Assembly (NCBI GenBank): GCA_002425305.1
Contig: DILZ01000013.1
Coordinates: 3,400-10,813, forward strand
From: Ruminococcaceae bacterium UBA5579
GTDB taxonomy: Bacteria; Bacillota; Clostridia; Oscillospirales; Ruminococcaceae
Direction of reading: 5' to 3'
DNA length: 7,414 bases
The translations under genes were made by a program, and so were the position numbers. This document shows, in pieces, positions 1 through 5,773 of the stretch (its first letter is position 1; every line of letters begins with the position of its first letter). The notes beneath the pieces are model-generated. The model saw only the letters and a program-made list of their open reading frames with translations, searched no databases and had not been told where the DNA came from.

Positions 1-681
1 CGCGGCTCGTCCGAACGAGGTCGAGTGTGGCCTATCGACGGCGGCTCTATCGTCATAAACGGGCAGAACGTTGTAGGTTTGCCGGAGCACAAGCGCGCGA
101 AGTTTATCGGGCGCGTGTTCCAAGACCCGATGACGGGCACTGCGGCTACTATGGAGATACAGGAAAATCTGGCTCTTGCGAAGCGCAGAGGTCAGCCGCG
201 CGGCTTAAAGTGGGGCATTACCAAAAAGGAGCGCGAGGAGTATCACGAGCTGCTGAAAATGCTCGATCTGGGGCTTGAGGACAGAATGACCTCAAAGGTC
301 GGACTGCTTTCTGGCGGTCAAAGACAGGCGCTGACGCTGCTTATGGCGACGCTCAAAAAGCCCGATATCCTGCTGCTTGACGAGCATACCGCCGCGCTCG
401 ACCCGAAAACGGCGGCAAAGGTGCTGGAGCTTTCCGACAAGATAATCGAGGAAAATCACCTTACCGCGATGATGGTAACGCACAATATGGCGGCTGCGAT
501 AAAGCACGGAAACCGCCTTGTTATGATGAACAACGGAGTTATTATCTATGATGTTAAGGGTGAGGAAAAGAAAAAGCTCACCGTGGATATGCTGCTTCAG
601 AAGTTCGAAGAGGCAAGCGGCGCGAAGCTCGATAACGACCGTATGCTGTTTTCCAAAACGGACGCTCACCGTCCGCAATAA
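1..681 (+). CDS. ABC transporter ATP-binding protein, 5' partial (COG1101/PhnK-like)
   Basis: This is the C-terminal four-fifths or so of a cytoplasmic ABC ATPase. It resembles the uncharacterised import-system ATPases of COG1101, which in Firmicutes usually sit with a TrpX/TrpY-type binding protein and permease; that family assignment is from memory of the family sequence. Counting from the GTG at 25, I see the Q-loop (FQDP, Q33), the signature LLSGGQRQ (94-101), Walker B ILLLDE (115-120) followed by AALD, and the switch histidine in MVTHN (His153). The Walker A loop is absent because the gene runs off the left edge. The frame is open from base 1, so the GTG at 25 is an internal codon, not a start. 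The eight residues encoded by bases 1-24 do not look like the family's usual stretch after Walker A, so the edge bases may be unreliable. A terminator follows the stop directly. Confidence 0.85.
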   Translation, partial: RGSSERGRVWPIDGGSIVINGQNVVGLPEHKRAKFIGRVFQDPMTGTAATMEIQENLALAKRRGQPRGLKWGITKKEREEYHELLKMLDLGLEDRMTSKVGLLSGGQRQALTLLMATLKKPDILLLDEHTAALDPKTAAKVLELSDKIIEENHLTAMMVTHNMAAAIKHGNRLVMMNNGVIIYDVKGEEKKKLTVDMLLQKFEEASGAKLDNDRMLFSKTDAHRPQ

Positions 682-688
682 CGCAATA

Positions 689-722
689 AAACCGCCTTTG
701 GCAGGAGTGCCGAAGGCGGTTT
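689..722. terminator. Bidirectional rho-independent terminator
   Basis: The arms 689-703 and 708-722 form a 15-pair stem (AAACCGCCTT-T-GGCA against its complement, with one T·G wobble) around a GGAG loop. It lies 7 bases after the ABC ATPase stop. On the minus strand the stem is followed by TTTTATTG, and on the plus strand by TTTCGTATT, so it can end the two convergent genes from both sides. The plus-side U-tract is short. Confidence 0.8.
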
Positions 723-798
723 CGTATTAGGGCGTGTTTGCATTAGCGCTTAACGTGTGAAGCTCGTGGGTATCGGTCAATTTGAACAGGCTGTGGCG

Positions 799-1320
799 TT
801 ATTTTTCCGGTATGTTTGAGTTGTTGATGTCCGAAGATGTGCCGCCGGAGGTCGTGCCGGAGGTGGTCGGGGCGAGTACCTCAACCTCGTTGATGTGTGC
901 CAATACCTCCTGCGCGAGCGGCTGAAGCTCCTTGGGCAGAGTGGATATATCGCCGCTCTTTATGGCTTTCGCCGCCTGTGCTATCTGCTCTTCGGACAGT
1001 CCGAGTGCGGCTATCTTGTCGGAATACAGCGCCAGAACCTCCTCCAGCTTTTCGTCGGATATCTTCACCGCGTCCTCCGAGGACGGCTTCTGCATACCGT
1101 TGGGATCGATCGTGAAATTGTCTTTAAGGATAAGCTCCTTAACAGTGACAAATTTATAGCCCTGTGATTTGAGATTGGCAAGTATCTCGGGCAGCGCTTC
1201 GGTGGTGTTCTCGAGATCGTTGTGGAACAGCAGGATAGAGCCTGGCTTTACTCCTTTAAGCACCTTTTTCTTGATGTCTGCGGCGGACGGCTTTTTCCAG
1301 TCTACGCTGTCACCGTTGGA
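799..1320 (-). pseudogene. Polysaccharide deacetylase (NodB/CE4), 5'-truncated remnant
   Basis: This is the end of a carbohydrate-esterase family 4 (NodB-homology) deacetylase, the family that removes N-acetyl groups from peptidoglycan or other cell-surface glycans. Reading leftwards from about 1320, the motif-4-like DSVDWKKPSA is followed by VKPGSILLFHND, whose LLFH is the last conserved NodB motif, and by the usual helix and strand ending in KELI. After the domain comes a roughly 110-residue helical extension and a Ser/Thr/Gly-rich tail. The first NodB motifs, including the metal-binding aspartate and HxxxH, are missing. The frame is open only to 1377, and the residues beyond about 1320 do not resemble the family. 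The GTG at 1263 would start inside the domain and is not a credible start. I read this as a gene cut by rearrangement rather than a small intact gene. Confidence 0.75.
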
Positions 1321-1490
1321 TATAGATGGGAGAGCGCATTGTGTTTGAGCTTCGACCTTTTTTACATAAGAAGTCGTTTATTGATTGTGTACAAATTATG
1401 TGTAATTAAGGATAAAATTCCCAAACAGACCTTCGACATATAGAATGGTATTTTTAATAATATAATAAGGGCGTTTTTATTGTGAAAATT
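1321..1490. other. AT-rich non-coding junction between deacetylase remnant and transport operon
   Basis: I see no credible gene on either strand. The deacetylase frame continues to a stop at 1378-1380 but without NodB similarity. Base composition shifts here from GC-rich (left) to AT-rich (right), consistent with a recombination border. I found no convincing insertion-sequence end or direct repeat. Confidence 0.5.
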
Positions 1491-1492
1491 GC

Positions 1493-1521
1493 TTGACATA
1501 AAACAGGGAATATGTTATAAT
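1493..1521 (+). promoter_or_regulatory. Sigma-A promoter for the polysaccharide exporter operon
   Basis: A perfect -35 box TTGACA (1493-1498) and a perfect -10 box TATAAT (1516-1521) are separated by 17 bases, and a TG at 1513-1514 makes an extended -10. Transcription should start near 1528, about 240 bases ahead of the permease start codon. Both boxes match consensus exactly, which suggests strong initiation with control exerted later, for example in the leader. Confidence 0.85.
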
Positions 1522-1527
1522 TAAAAA

Positions 1528-1755
1528 GGTCGGGTATACTCTAACCAAAGGACATTTAAAAATATATTTAAAGTCAACGCGTGACAGTATTTTTTCATAC
1601 CCAATCAAATATTAATGCATTAAAATTCCGGTCGTTATACTGAAGTTCTTTTGAACGAGAAATACAGCGAACAGCTCTTTTTTGTTCTTAATATCTCACA
1701 TAGAGAAAACATTGTTTAAGAAAACTGCATCGGCTAAAATATTAACCTTAAAAGC
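1528..1755 (+). promoter_or_regulatory. Long structured 5' leader, possible antitermination or attenuation element
   Basis: The untranslated leader runs about 230 nt with no credible gene of its own. Visible pairings are GGGTAT (1532-1537) with ATACCC (1597-1602), GTCA/TGAC around ACGCG (1573-1585), and GTTC-TTTT-GAAC (1645-1656). The last is followed by a GAG...CTC pairing that runs into six or more Ts (1678-1683), which could act as a weak terminator. GTTC at 1645 can alternatively pair with GAAC at 1669-1672, giving mutually exclusive folds. Long leaders before polysaccharide operons of Firmicutes are known targets of NusG paralogues such as LoaP. Whether this belongs to that class is inference, since no loaP gene is in the window and I cannot run a covariance search. 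Confidence 0.4.
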
Positions 1756-1765
1756 AGGAGGAATT

Positions 1766-2545
1766 ATGCTTTCAAGAATAAAGCAAAATGCGAAACAGTA
1801 CCGTTTTTTGTTTGAGGTGCTTGTTAAGAGGGACTTTACAAAGAAATATAAGCGCACAATCTTAGGAATGATATGGAGCGTTCTTGGACCTTTGATGACG
1901 CTTGGTGTTTTGGCAATAGTCTTTACACAGTTTTTCGGACGCAATATGGAACATTATGTGATATATATGTTCTGCGGCAATCTGCTGTTCAGTTATTTCA
2001 GGGAATCCACAACGGGCGGAATGACCGCTCTTAATGCGAATGCGCCCATCTTCTCGAAGGTGAACGTTCCAAAATATATGTTTGTTCTTTCAAAAGGCGT
2101 TTCATCAACGATAAATTTTGGTATAAACCTTTGTGTGCTTTTCATATTCTGCTTGTTCGACGGAGTGACTTTCACGTGGAAGTTTGTTTTGCTGCTTTAT
2201 CCGATCATCTGTTTGATAGTTTTCAATCTGGGTATGGGGCTGATCCTTTCTGCGCTGTATATGATGTTTAAGGATCTTCAGTATCTTTACGATGTCTTTA
2301 CGCTTTTATTGATGTACTTGTCAGCGATCTTCTATTCGATCGACGCATATCCTATGCAAAAGCAGTATGCGTTCTATTTGAATCCGGTGTACGTTTACAT
2401 CAGATATTTCCGAAAGATAATTCTGGAAGGGACAATTCCCAAGTGGACGTTTCATCTGCTGGCGGCGGGATATGCGCTTGTTGCTTTGATAGTTGGCGCG
2501 GTCATTTACAAAAAGAACAACTATAAGTTCTTGTACTATATTTGA
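1766..2545 (+). CDS. ABC-2 type polysaccharide exporter permease (Wzm/TagG-like)
   Basis: This 259-residue integral membrane protein should form the channel that moves a lipid-linked polysaccharide or teichoic-acid-like polymer across the membrane with the ATPase encoded next. It has the family's cytoplasmic N-terminal segment RDFTKKYKRTILGMIWSVLG (22-41), then about six hydrophobic segments near residues 38-57, 63-80, 112-131, 141-166, 175-195 and 229-248. The periplasm-side motif NPVYVYIRYFR (206-216) precedes the last helix, as is usual for Wzm/TagG proteins. The start is ATG 1766, with AGGAGG at 1756-1761. The frame is open 28 codons further left, but those codons have no ribosome site and are unlike the family. 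Length fits intact family members. Twelve bases separate it from the ATPase gene, so the two form an operon under the promoter at 1493. Confidence 0.9.
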   Translation: MLSRIKQNAKQYRFLFEVLVKRDFTKKYKRTILGMIWSVLGPLMTLGVLAIVFTQFFGRNMEHYVIYMFCGNLLFSYFRESTTGGMTALNANAPIFSKVNVPKYMFVLSKGVSSTINFGINLCVLFIFCLFDGVTFTWKFVLLLYPIICLIVFNLGMGLILSALYMMFKDLQYLYDVFTLLLMYLSAIFYSIDAYPMQKQYAFYLNPVYVYIRYFRKIILEGTIPKWTFHLLAAGYALVALIVGAVIYKKNNYKFLYYI

Positions 2546-2557
2546 TGGGGGCGAAAT

Positions 2558-3322
2558 ATGGAAACCGTTATTGACGCAAAGCATATTTCCGTTAAATATA
2601 TTACGGGAGATCTTCGTAATATAGGACTGAAGGAATTCGTGATGAAGAAGCTTACCCACAAATATCATGTGGAGGAGTTCTGGGCTGTGAATGACGTTTC
2701 CTTTACGGTTGAAAAGGGCGATATGTTGGGTATCATCGGCACTAACGGCGCGGGGAAATCCACGCTGCTGAAGGTCATTACCAAGATTATGAAGCCATCA
2801 ACGGGGACGGTCAAGGTGAACGGAAGGATCGCCGCGCTGCTGGAGCTTGCCAGCGGCTTTGACGGCGACTTGAATCTAAAAGAAAACGCCTATTTACGAG
2901 GCGCAATGCTTGGATATACCCGTGAATTTATGGACAGGAAATACCCCGAGATACTTGAGTTTTCAGAGCTGAAGGAGTTTGAGGAACGTCCATTCAAGCA
3001 GCTTTCAAGCGGTATGAAATCAAGGATCGCATTTGCGATAGCAAGTATGGTAGAGCCGGAGATACTGATCCTCGATGAGGTTCTGTCGGTAGGAGACGGC
3101 GCTTTCCGCGAGAAAAGCGAGGCAAAAATGCGGGAGATAATTCAAAACGGAAAGGCGACAATACTTGTTTCACATTCGATAGATCAGGTTCGGAGAATGT
3201 GCAACAAGGTGCTGTGGCTCGATCACGGCAGGCAGGTGATATTCGGAGACGCCGAGCCCATCTGCAATGACTATGCGGAGTTCCTGAAAACAAAGAAGCT
3301 TCCGCAATATGACAAGTTATGA
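2558..3322 (+). CDS. Polysaccharide ABC exporter ATP-binding protein (short Wzt/TagH-like)
   Basis: This 254-residue cytoplasmic ATPase powers the permease encoded just upstream. Visible motifs are Walker A GTNGAGKST (61-69), LLELASGF (95-101) typical of the Wzt/TagH/RfbE group, the signature LSSGMKSR (149-156), Walker B ILILDE (169-174) with LSVGD as D-loop, and switch His206 in LVSHS. The N-terminal FWAVNDVSF (41-49) is also characteristic of that group. The protein ends soon after the nucleotide-binding domain. It therefore lacks the C-terminal carbohydrate-binding domain that long Wzt proteins use to recognise capped chains, and also the long extension of B. subtilis TagH. Translation starts at ATG 2558 behind a G-rich site at 2546-2551. 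Its TGA overlaps the ATG of the next gene by four bases (ATGA), which indicates coupled translation. Confidence 0.9.
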   Translation: METVIDAKHISVKYITGDLRNIGLKEFVMKKLTHKYHVEEFWAVNDVSFTVEKGDMLGIIGTNGAGKSTLLKVITKIMKPSTGTVKVNGRIAALLELASGFDGDLNLKENAYLRGAMLGYTREFMDRKYPEILEFSELKEFEERPFKQLSSGMKSRIAFAIASMVEPEILILDEVLSVGDGAFREKSEAKMREIIQNGKATILVSHSIDQVRRMCNKVLWLDHGRQVIFGDAEPICNDYAEFLKTKKLPQYDKL

Positions 3323-3532
3323 GCGATATCAAGATATTTATGTGCTGCCATAAGCCGTTTGAGTTTGTTCCGCCGATGTGCACGCCGATACAGTGTGGGA
3401 GTGCTCTGCACGAAAAAATACGCGGCGCGGTTTATGACGACAACGGCGATAACATCTCTGAAAAAATCACGAATACTGTGAACTTACCGCGCATTATTAC
3501 GCGTGGAAAATATAGAGGCAGACTATTATGAA
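3319..3532 (+). pseudogene. DUF4422 glycosyltransferase-like gene, N-terminal fragment with two frameshifts
   Basis: The first 48 or so residues (MSDIKIFMCCHKPFEFVPP, then CTPIQCGSAL and GDNISEK) match the start of DUF4422 proteins, which are common in polysaccharide clusters and are treated as putative glycosyltransferases. After GDNISEK the frame is lost. Adding one A to the six-A run at 3461-3466 restores HEYCELTAHYYAWK, and adding one A to the four-A run at 3507-3510 restores NIEADYY; both stretches are family-typical. The gene then ends abruptly at about 3532, before the family's GFCHYRR block, where insertion-sequence DNA begins. So it has two -1 shifts plus loss of most of the protein. 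The ATGA overlap with the ATPase gene shows it was the third gene of the exporter operon. Confidence 0.75.
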
Positions 3533-3553
3533 TCGAACCAGTAAAAACAGACA

Positions 3554-3582
3554 TAGACAAAAAAGACCTCCTGTGGTATAAT
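3554..3582 (+). promoter_or_regulatory. Insertion-sequence transposase promoter
   Basis: TAGACA (3554-3559, one mismatch to the -35 consensus) and TATAAT (3577-3582) are 17 bases apart. The predicted transcription start is near 3589, just before the AGGAGG ribosome site (3591-3596) of the transposase orfA. It may still fire rightwards although the element is dead. Confidence 0.6.
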
Positions 3583-3596
3583 AAAACCAAAGGAGG
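3567..3596 (+). promoter_or_regulatory. Hairpin hiding the transposase ribosome site
   Basis: CCTCCTGTGG (3567-3576) pairs with CCAAAGGAGG (3587-3596) with one G·A mismatch, around a loop that is the -10 region. The 3' arm contains the AGGAGG used by orfA. The 5' arm lies upstream of the predicted start point, so only transcripts entering from outside the element would form it. Confidence 0.55.
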
Positions 3597-3604
3597 CTTT
3601 TACT

Positions 3605-3859
3605 ATGGCAAGAAAATACAAACACATACAAGGATATGAAAAGGAAATCAAGGAAATGCCGGGATAGGGCATAACACAACGGGAGATGGGAGAAGCGCTG
3701 AAGAAAAAGGGCAGACCGGCAAAAAGCGACAAGACAATAGAGACGGATAAAGTTAGCGAACTAAAGTATATGCTTGCGCGAAAGGACGCAAGGATCAAGC
3801 AGCTTGAAATGGAAAACGAGCATATGCGGGATTTTCTCTCGCTAACAGGAAGGAAGTGA
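3605..3859 (+). pseudogene. IS3-type transposase orfA, degenerate
   Basis: This is the remnant of the small DNA-binding protein encoded by orfA of IS3-type elements. It begins at ATG 3605, eight bases after AGGAGG. The first 20 codons (MARKYKHIQGYEKEIKE...) end at an in-frame TAG (3665-3667). The frame then continues with GITQREMGEALKKKGRPAK, and then a charged leucine-zipper-like helix KVSELKYMLARKDARIKQLE running into MENEHMRDFL and TGRK. Between QREMGE and ALKKKGRPAK the family normally has about 30 more residues, including the second half of the helix-turn-helix, so an internal in-frame deletion has occurred as well as the nonsense mutation. The stop TGA (3857-3859) overlaps the GTG start of orfB. 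The protein cannot be functional. Confidence 0.7.
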
Positions 3860-3897
3860 AAACGACAGTAAAATTTTGGGTGATCTATCGGCATCGT
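3856..3897 (+). pseudogene. IS3-type transposase orfB, 14-codon N-terminal stub
   Basis: GTG at 3856 overlaps the orfA stop and starts MKTTVKFWVIYRHR, the beginning of the orfB integrase-like transposase that normally follows in such elements. Beyond about 3897 the continuing open frame (to 4080) does not resemble a transposase. It is instead the complement of an IS256-type fragment. The DDE catalytic core is entirely missing. Confidence 0.55.
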
Positions 3898-4074
3898 CCA
3901 CTTTTTGGATATTTCCTTGACGCTCAAATAAATAACCTTGCGGATCGAATCGTCGGTCGGGAAAATCGATTTGGATTTTGTAAATTTCCGAACGGCTCTA
4001 TGGTAACTCTCAATAGAGTTTGTGGTGTATATTATTTTGCGGATCTCCGCCGTAAGTTCCGCTCGGTTTTTATC
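3889..4074 (-). pseudogene. IS256-family (mutator) transposase, C-terminal fragment
   Basis: On the minus strand this reads DKNRAELTAEIRKIIYTTNS, then IESYHRAVRKFTKSKS, then IFPTDDSIRK, VIYLSVKEISKKWTM. The blocks IRK-IIYTTNSIES, KFTKSKSIFPTDDS and ISKKW are the conserved end of IS256/mutator transposases. The catalytic aspartates and the rest of the N-terminal part are missing, and reading is lost at both ends. A few residues usually found between AELT and EIRK also appear deleted. The left end abuts the IS3-type stub and the right end a different remnant, so at least two insertion or deletion events are recorded here. Confidence 0.7.
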
Positions 4075-4087
4075 CTATGATTTATGA

Positions 4088-4195
4088 ATATTCGGATATT
4101 TTGTATTCCAAGTTATTGTTCTTATAGTATGTGTCATAGCGTTTGCATTCTCGATCACCGTGTCCGTGCGGATCGTGAAGAACAAGGAGGTATAG
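4088..4195 (+). pseudogene. C-terminal tail of an unidentified membrane protein
   Basis: A 35-codon open stretch bounded on the left by TGA (4085-4087) reads IFGYFVFQVIVLIVCVIAFA, then FSITVSVRIVKNKEV and a stop. This is one hydrophobic helix of about 22 residues followed by a basic cytoplasmic end. It looks like the last membrane segment of a polytopic protein. In this setting an acyltransferase or flippase of the same polysaccharide cluster would be plausible, but nothing in the fragment identifies it. There is no start codon with a ribosome site. Confidence 0.35.
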
Positions 4196-4221
4196 CCGAA
4201 TAGAAGCCCACGTTCGTCCCC

Positions 4222-4256
4222 GATAAAAGAAAGCCCTCCCGCCGAAGCGGAAGGGC
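4222..4256 (-). terminator. Rho-independent terminator with cUUCGg loop for the QueC-like genes
   Basis: On the minus strand GCCCTTCCGC (4256-4247) pairs with GCGGGAGGGC (4242-4233), with one mismatch, around a TTCG tetraloop closed by C-G. TTTCTTTTAT follows (4232-4223). It lies about 65 bases after the stop of the downstream QueC-like gene, the right place to end that transcript. Confidence 0.8.
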
Positions 4257-4321
4257 AAAAAACGCAATAAAGCGGTCGGCGGGGGCATCCGCATACGCGG
4301 GATACAGTAATAATTGTCCTT

Positions 4322-5728
4322 TTATTTCTTTACGGCAATATATCCCCAATTACGGGTCAGCGCGGCTGAGCCCTCAAAGATATAGCCTGTTCGCCCGTCC
4401 TCCATCCGAATTTTATACCACACCTCAAATTTGCCGATGAGATCAAATTCTGCGCCCTCCTGTACAAAGCCTACCTGTTTGGCTTTTGCGCTTGGATGTT
4501 CTCTTATGTTTACGTTCTTTTTTGTCGTAGTCAGCTTGCTTCCTTCGTTATACTGTATCTCCAATTCCGGTTCGGGAATCAGGGCGGGATTATGCTTCAG
4601 GGCACAGTCAAAAACATCCTGGAAAAATCCCGAGTTTATTTTGTATTTGTAAATCTCGGAGAACCATTCGGCTCTGTGATTTTGTTTGTAATCAACCAGA
4701 TCAAATGAGTTTTTATACCTGTCTAAAACGCAGTTTCCCATTGCGTCCAATTCCATCAGAGTCCTTTTGCATTTAACGCATTGCCCGCAGTTTTTGATCC
4801 CGACCAGACAAACATGAAGATGATCATAACTCTCTTCCAAGTTTATAATGCGTTCTATCTTATCCTGCCTGGACCATTCCTGATTTGCGCTGTAAAACTC
4901 CATATTCTCCGTATTTAAATAGGGGATGAGCCATTTTTCATATGCCGCACAGTCAGTTTCAAACGCAAACCTGAATTCGCTTAAATTGTATGCGGCTGCA
5001 TAATAGTATCTCTTATACAGCTTTTGCAAAATCAACGCTGCTCCGATATTTCTATACGTATGAGTGCGGTTAAAAGGTATACCGCCAAAAAAAATGTTCA
5101 AAAAACTATACAAGTTGGAATCCACCACTACCAGCTCATACCCGTATTTTTCGCAGAATTCTTTTGTTCCCTGAAGCTGACCTTCAAAAAGCTCTCTGCT
5201 TGTGTATTTGCTTTTCCCGGTCAGAGTATCGGTGCCGTGATGCGCGCCTATATTATGGTAGCAAAAATGAGTTATCCGATAGTCCTCCAATTCAAAGTCC
5301 TTGTATTCACACAACGTGGCAAAAGAATCTACGCCCCTTGACATTCCGGTCACCACAGCGTTTCCGTTATACTTTTCCGACGTAGTCTCCGCTTCGAGCT
5401 TTATCTTAGGATAGTTTTTCCCTTCCTTTTTGTCCAGATCGAAAAAATGCGGGATGACCTGATAGGTCAGGTTATAATACAGCTTTTCGGAAATCGGATA
5501 ACTGCTCTTGATCACTTCAAATCCGAAACGCATCGCGGTCAGAAAAACACTTACAACAATACCGTCGCAGCGGTCGTCGCACAAATAGGGTCCGTACTTT
5601 TCATCGACCTCATACCACAAAATATCTTCTTTGCTGTCTGTTGAGAGGCAAACGTTCATTCGAACCTTTTTTTCTTCATTTTTAACGAGATTTTCTTTAT
5701 ATATGTTTTTTATGGTTACTGTCTTCAT
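4322..5728 (-). CDS. QueC-like PP-loop ATPase/ligase with C-terminal SH3b domain
   Basis: This 468-residue protein has no signal peptide. Residues 1-120 form an N-terminal domain (ILWYEVDEKYGPYL, then YPISEKLYYNLTYQVIPHFF) that is also present in the neighbouring paralogue. Residues 125-385 are an adenine-nucleotide alpha-hydrolase fold with PP-loop SRGVDS (130-135), the element that binds ATP pyrophosphate in QueC, NAD synthetase and relatives. A zinc motif like that of QueC follows: Cys307, Cys314, Cys317 and Cys320 with Arg322, in CGQCVKCKR. QueC activates a carboxylate with ATP to make an amide and then a nitrile; a similar adenylation is likely here, with unknown substrate. Residues 398-458 are a bacterial SH3 domain (NVNIREHPS, then WYKIRMEDGRTGYIFEG). 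ATG 5728 is supported by GAGGGG five bases upstream. The family is known broadly; this particular role is not recognised. Confidence 0.75.
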   Translation of the reverse strand: MKTVTIKNIYKENLVKNEEKKVRMNVCLSTDSKEDILWYEVDEKYGPYLCDDRCDGIVVSVFLTAMRFGFEVIKSSYPISEKLYYNLTYQVIPHFFDLDKKEGKNYPKIKLEAETTSEKYNGNAVVTGMSRGVDSFATLCEYKDFELEDYRITHFCYHNIGAHHGTDTLTGKSKYTSRELFEGQLQGTKEFCEKYGYELVVVDSNLYSFLNIFFGGIPFNRTHTYRNIGAALILQKLYKRYYYAAAYNLSEFRFAFETDCAAYEKWLIPYLNTENMEFYSANQEWSRQDKIERIINLEESYDHLHVCLVGIKNCGQCVKCKRTLMELDAMGNCVLDRYKNSFDLVDYKQNHRAEWFSEIYKYKINSGFFQDVFDCALKHNPALIPEPELEIQYNEGSKLTTTKKNVNIREHPSAKAKQVGFVQEGAEFDLIGKFEVWYKIRMEDGRTGYIFEGSAALTRNWGYIAVKK

Positions 5729-5733
5729 AGATA

Positions 5734-5773
5734 CCCCTCTTTTCTATCATAACGGTATGTGTTTTATTGTGAA
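5734..5773 (-). promoter_or_regulatory. Possible internal promoter and ribosome site of the downstream QueC-like gene
   Basis: On the minus strand TTCACA (5773-5768) and TATGAT (5751-5746) are 16 bases apart, each one mismatch from consensus. The ribosome site GAGGGG (5739-5734) ends five bases before ATG 5728. The predicted start point is almost on the ribosome site, which is a weakness: the ribosome site is firm, the promoter only possible. Confidence 0.35.

Larger units (their letters stand above)
3535..3900 (+). mobile_element. IS3-type insertion sequence, left-part remnant
   Basis: The stretch contains the promoter, orfA and the first 14 codons of orfB of an IS3-like element. It is truncated on the right, where IS256-like sequence on the other strand begins (about 3889-3900). 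The left boundary is placed where the DUF4422 reading ends and is uncertain by a few bases. I could not identify the terminal inverted repeat or a target-site duplication, as expected if a deletion removed the right end. Confidence 0.6.

Noticed and set aside
1532..1602. Leader pairing considered as a known riboswitch
   Set aside because: I could not recognise the conserved core of any riboswitch class I know, so it is reported only as a structured leader.
1682..1765. In-frame upstream extension of the permease
   Set aside because: It has no ribosome site and no family similarity, while ATG 1766 has AGGAGG at proper spacing.
3526..3927. 133-codon minus-strand open frame over the IS remnants
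   Set aside because: Its first residues are the IS256 transposase end, but beyond about 3889 it reads backwards through the IS3 orfA. It is a chance fusion.
3856..4080. 74-codon open frame on the plus strand
   Set aside because: Only the first 14 codons resemble orfB; the rest is the complement of an IS256-type transposase fragment, so it is not a gene.
681..4271. Exact 10-base repeat ACGCAATAAA at 681-690 and 4262-4271, considered as a possible attachment-site pair
   Set aside because: It is short, AT-rich and adjacent to unrelated terminators. The recognisable breakpoints (about 1320, 3532 and 4080) do not coincide with it, so chance is likelier.
4082..4349. Minus-strand open frames of 64 and 70 codons downstream of the QueC-like gene
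   Set aside because: They run through the terminator hairpin and have no credible ribosome site or recognisable domain.
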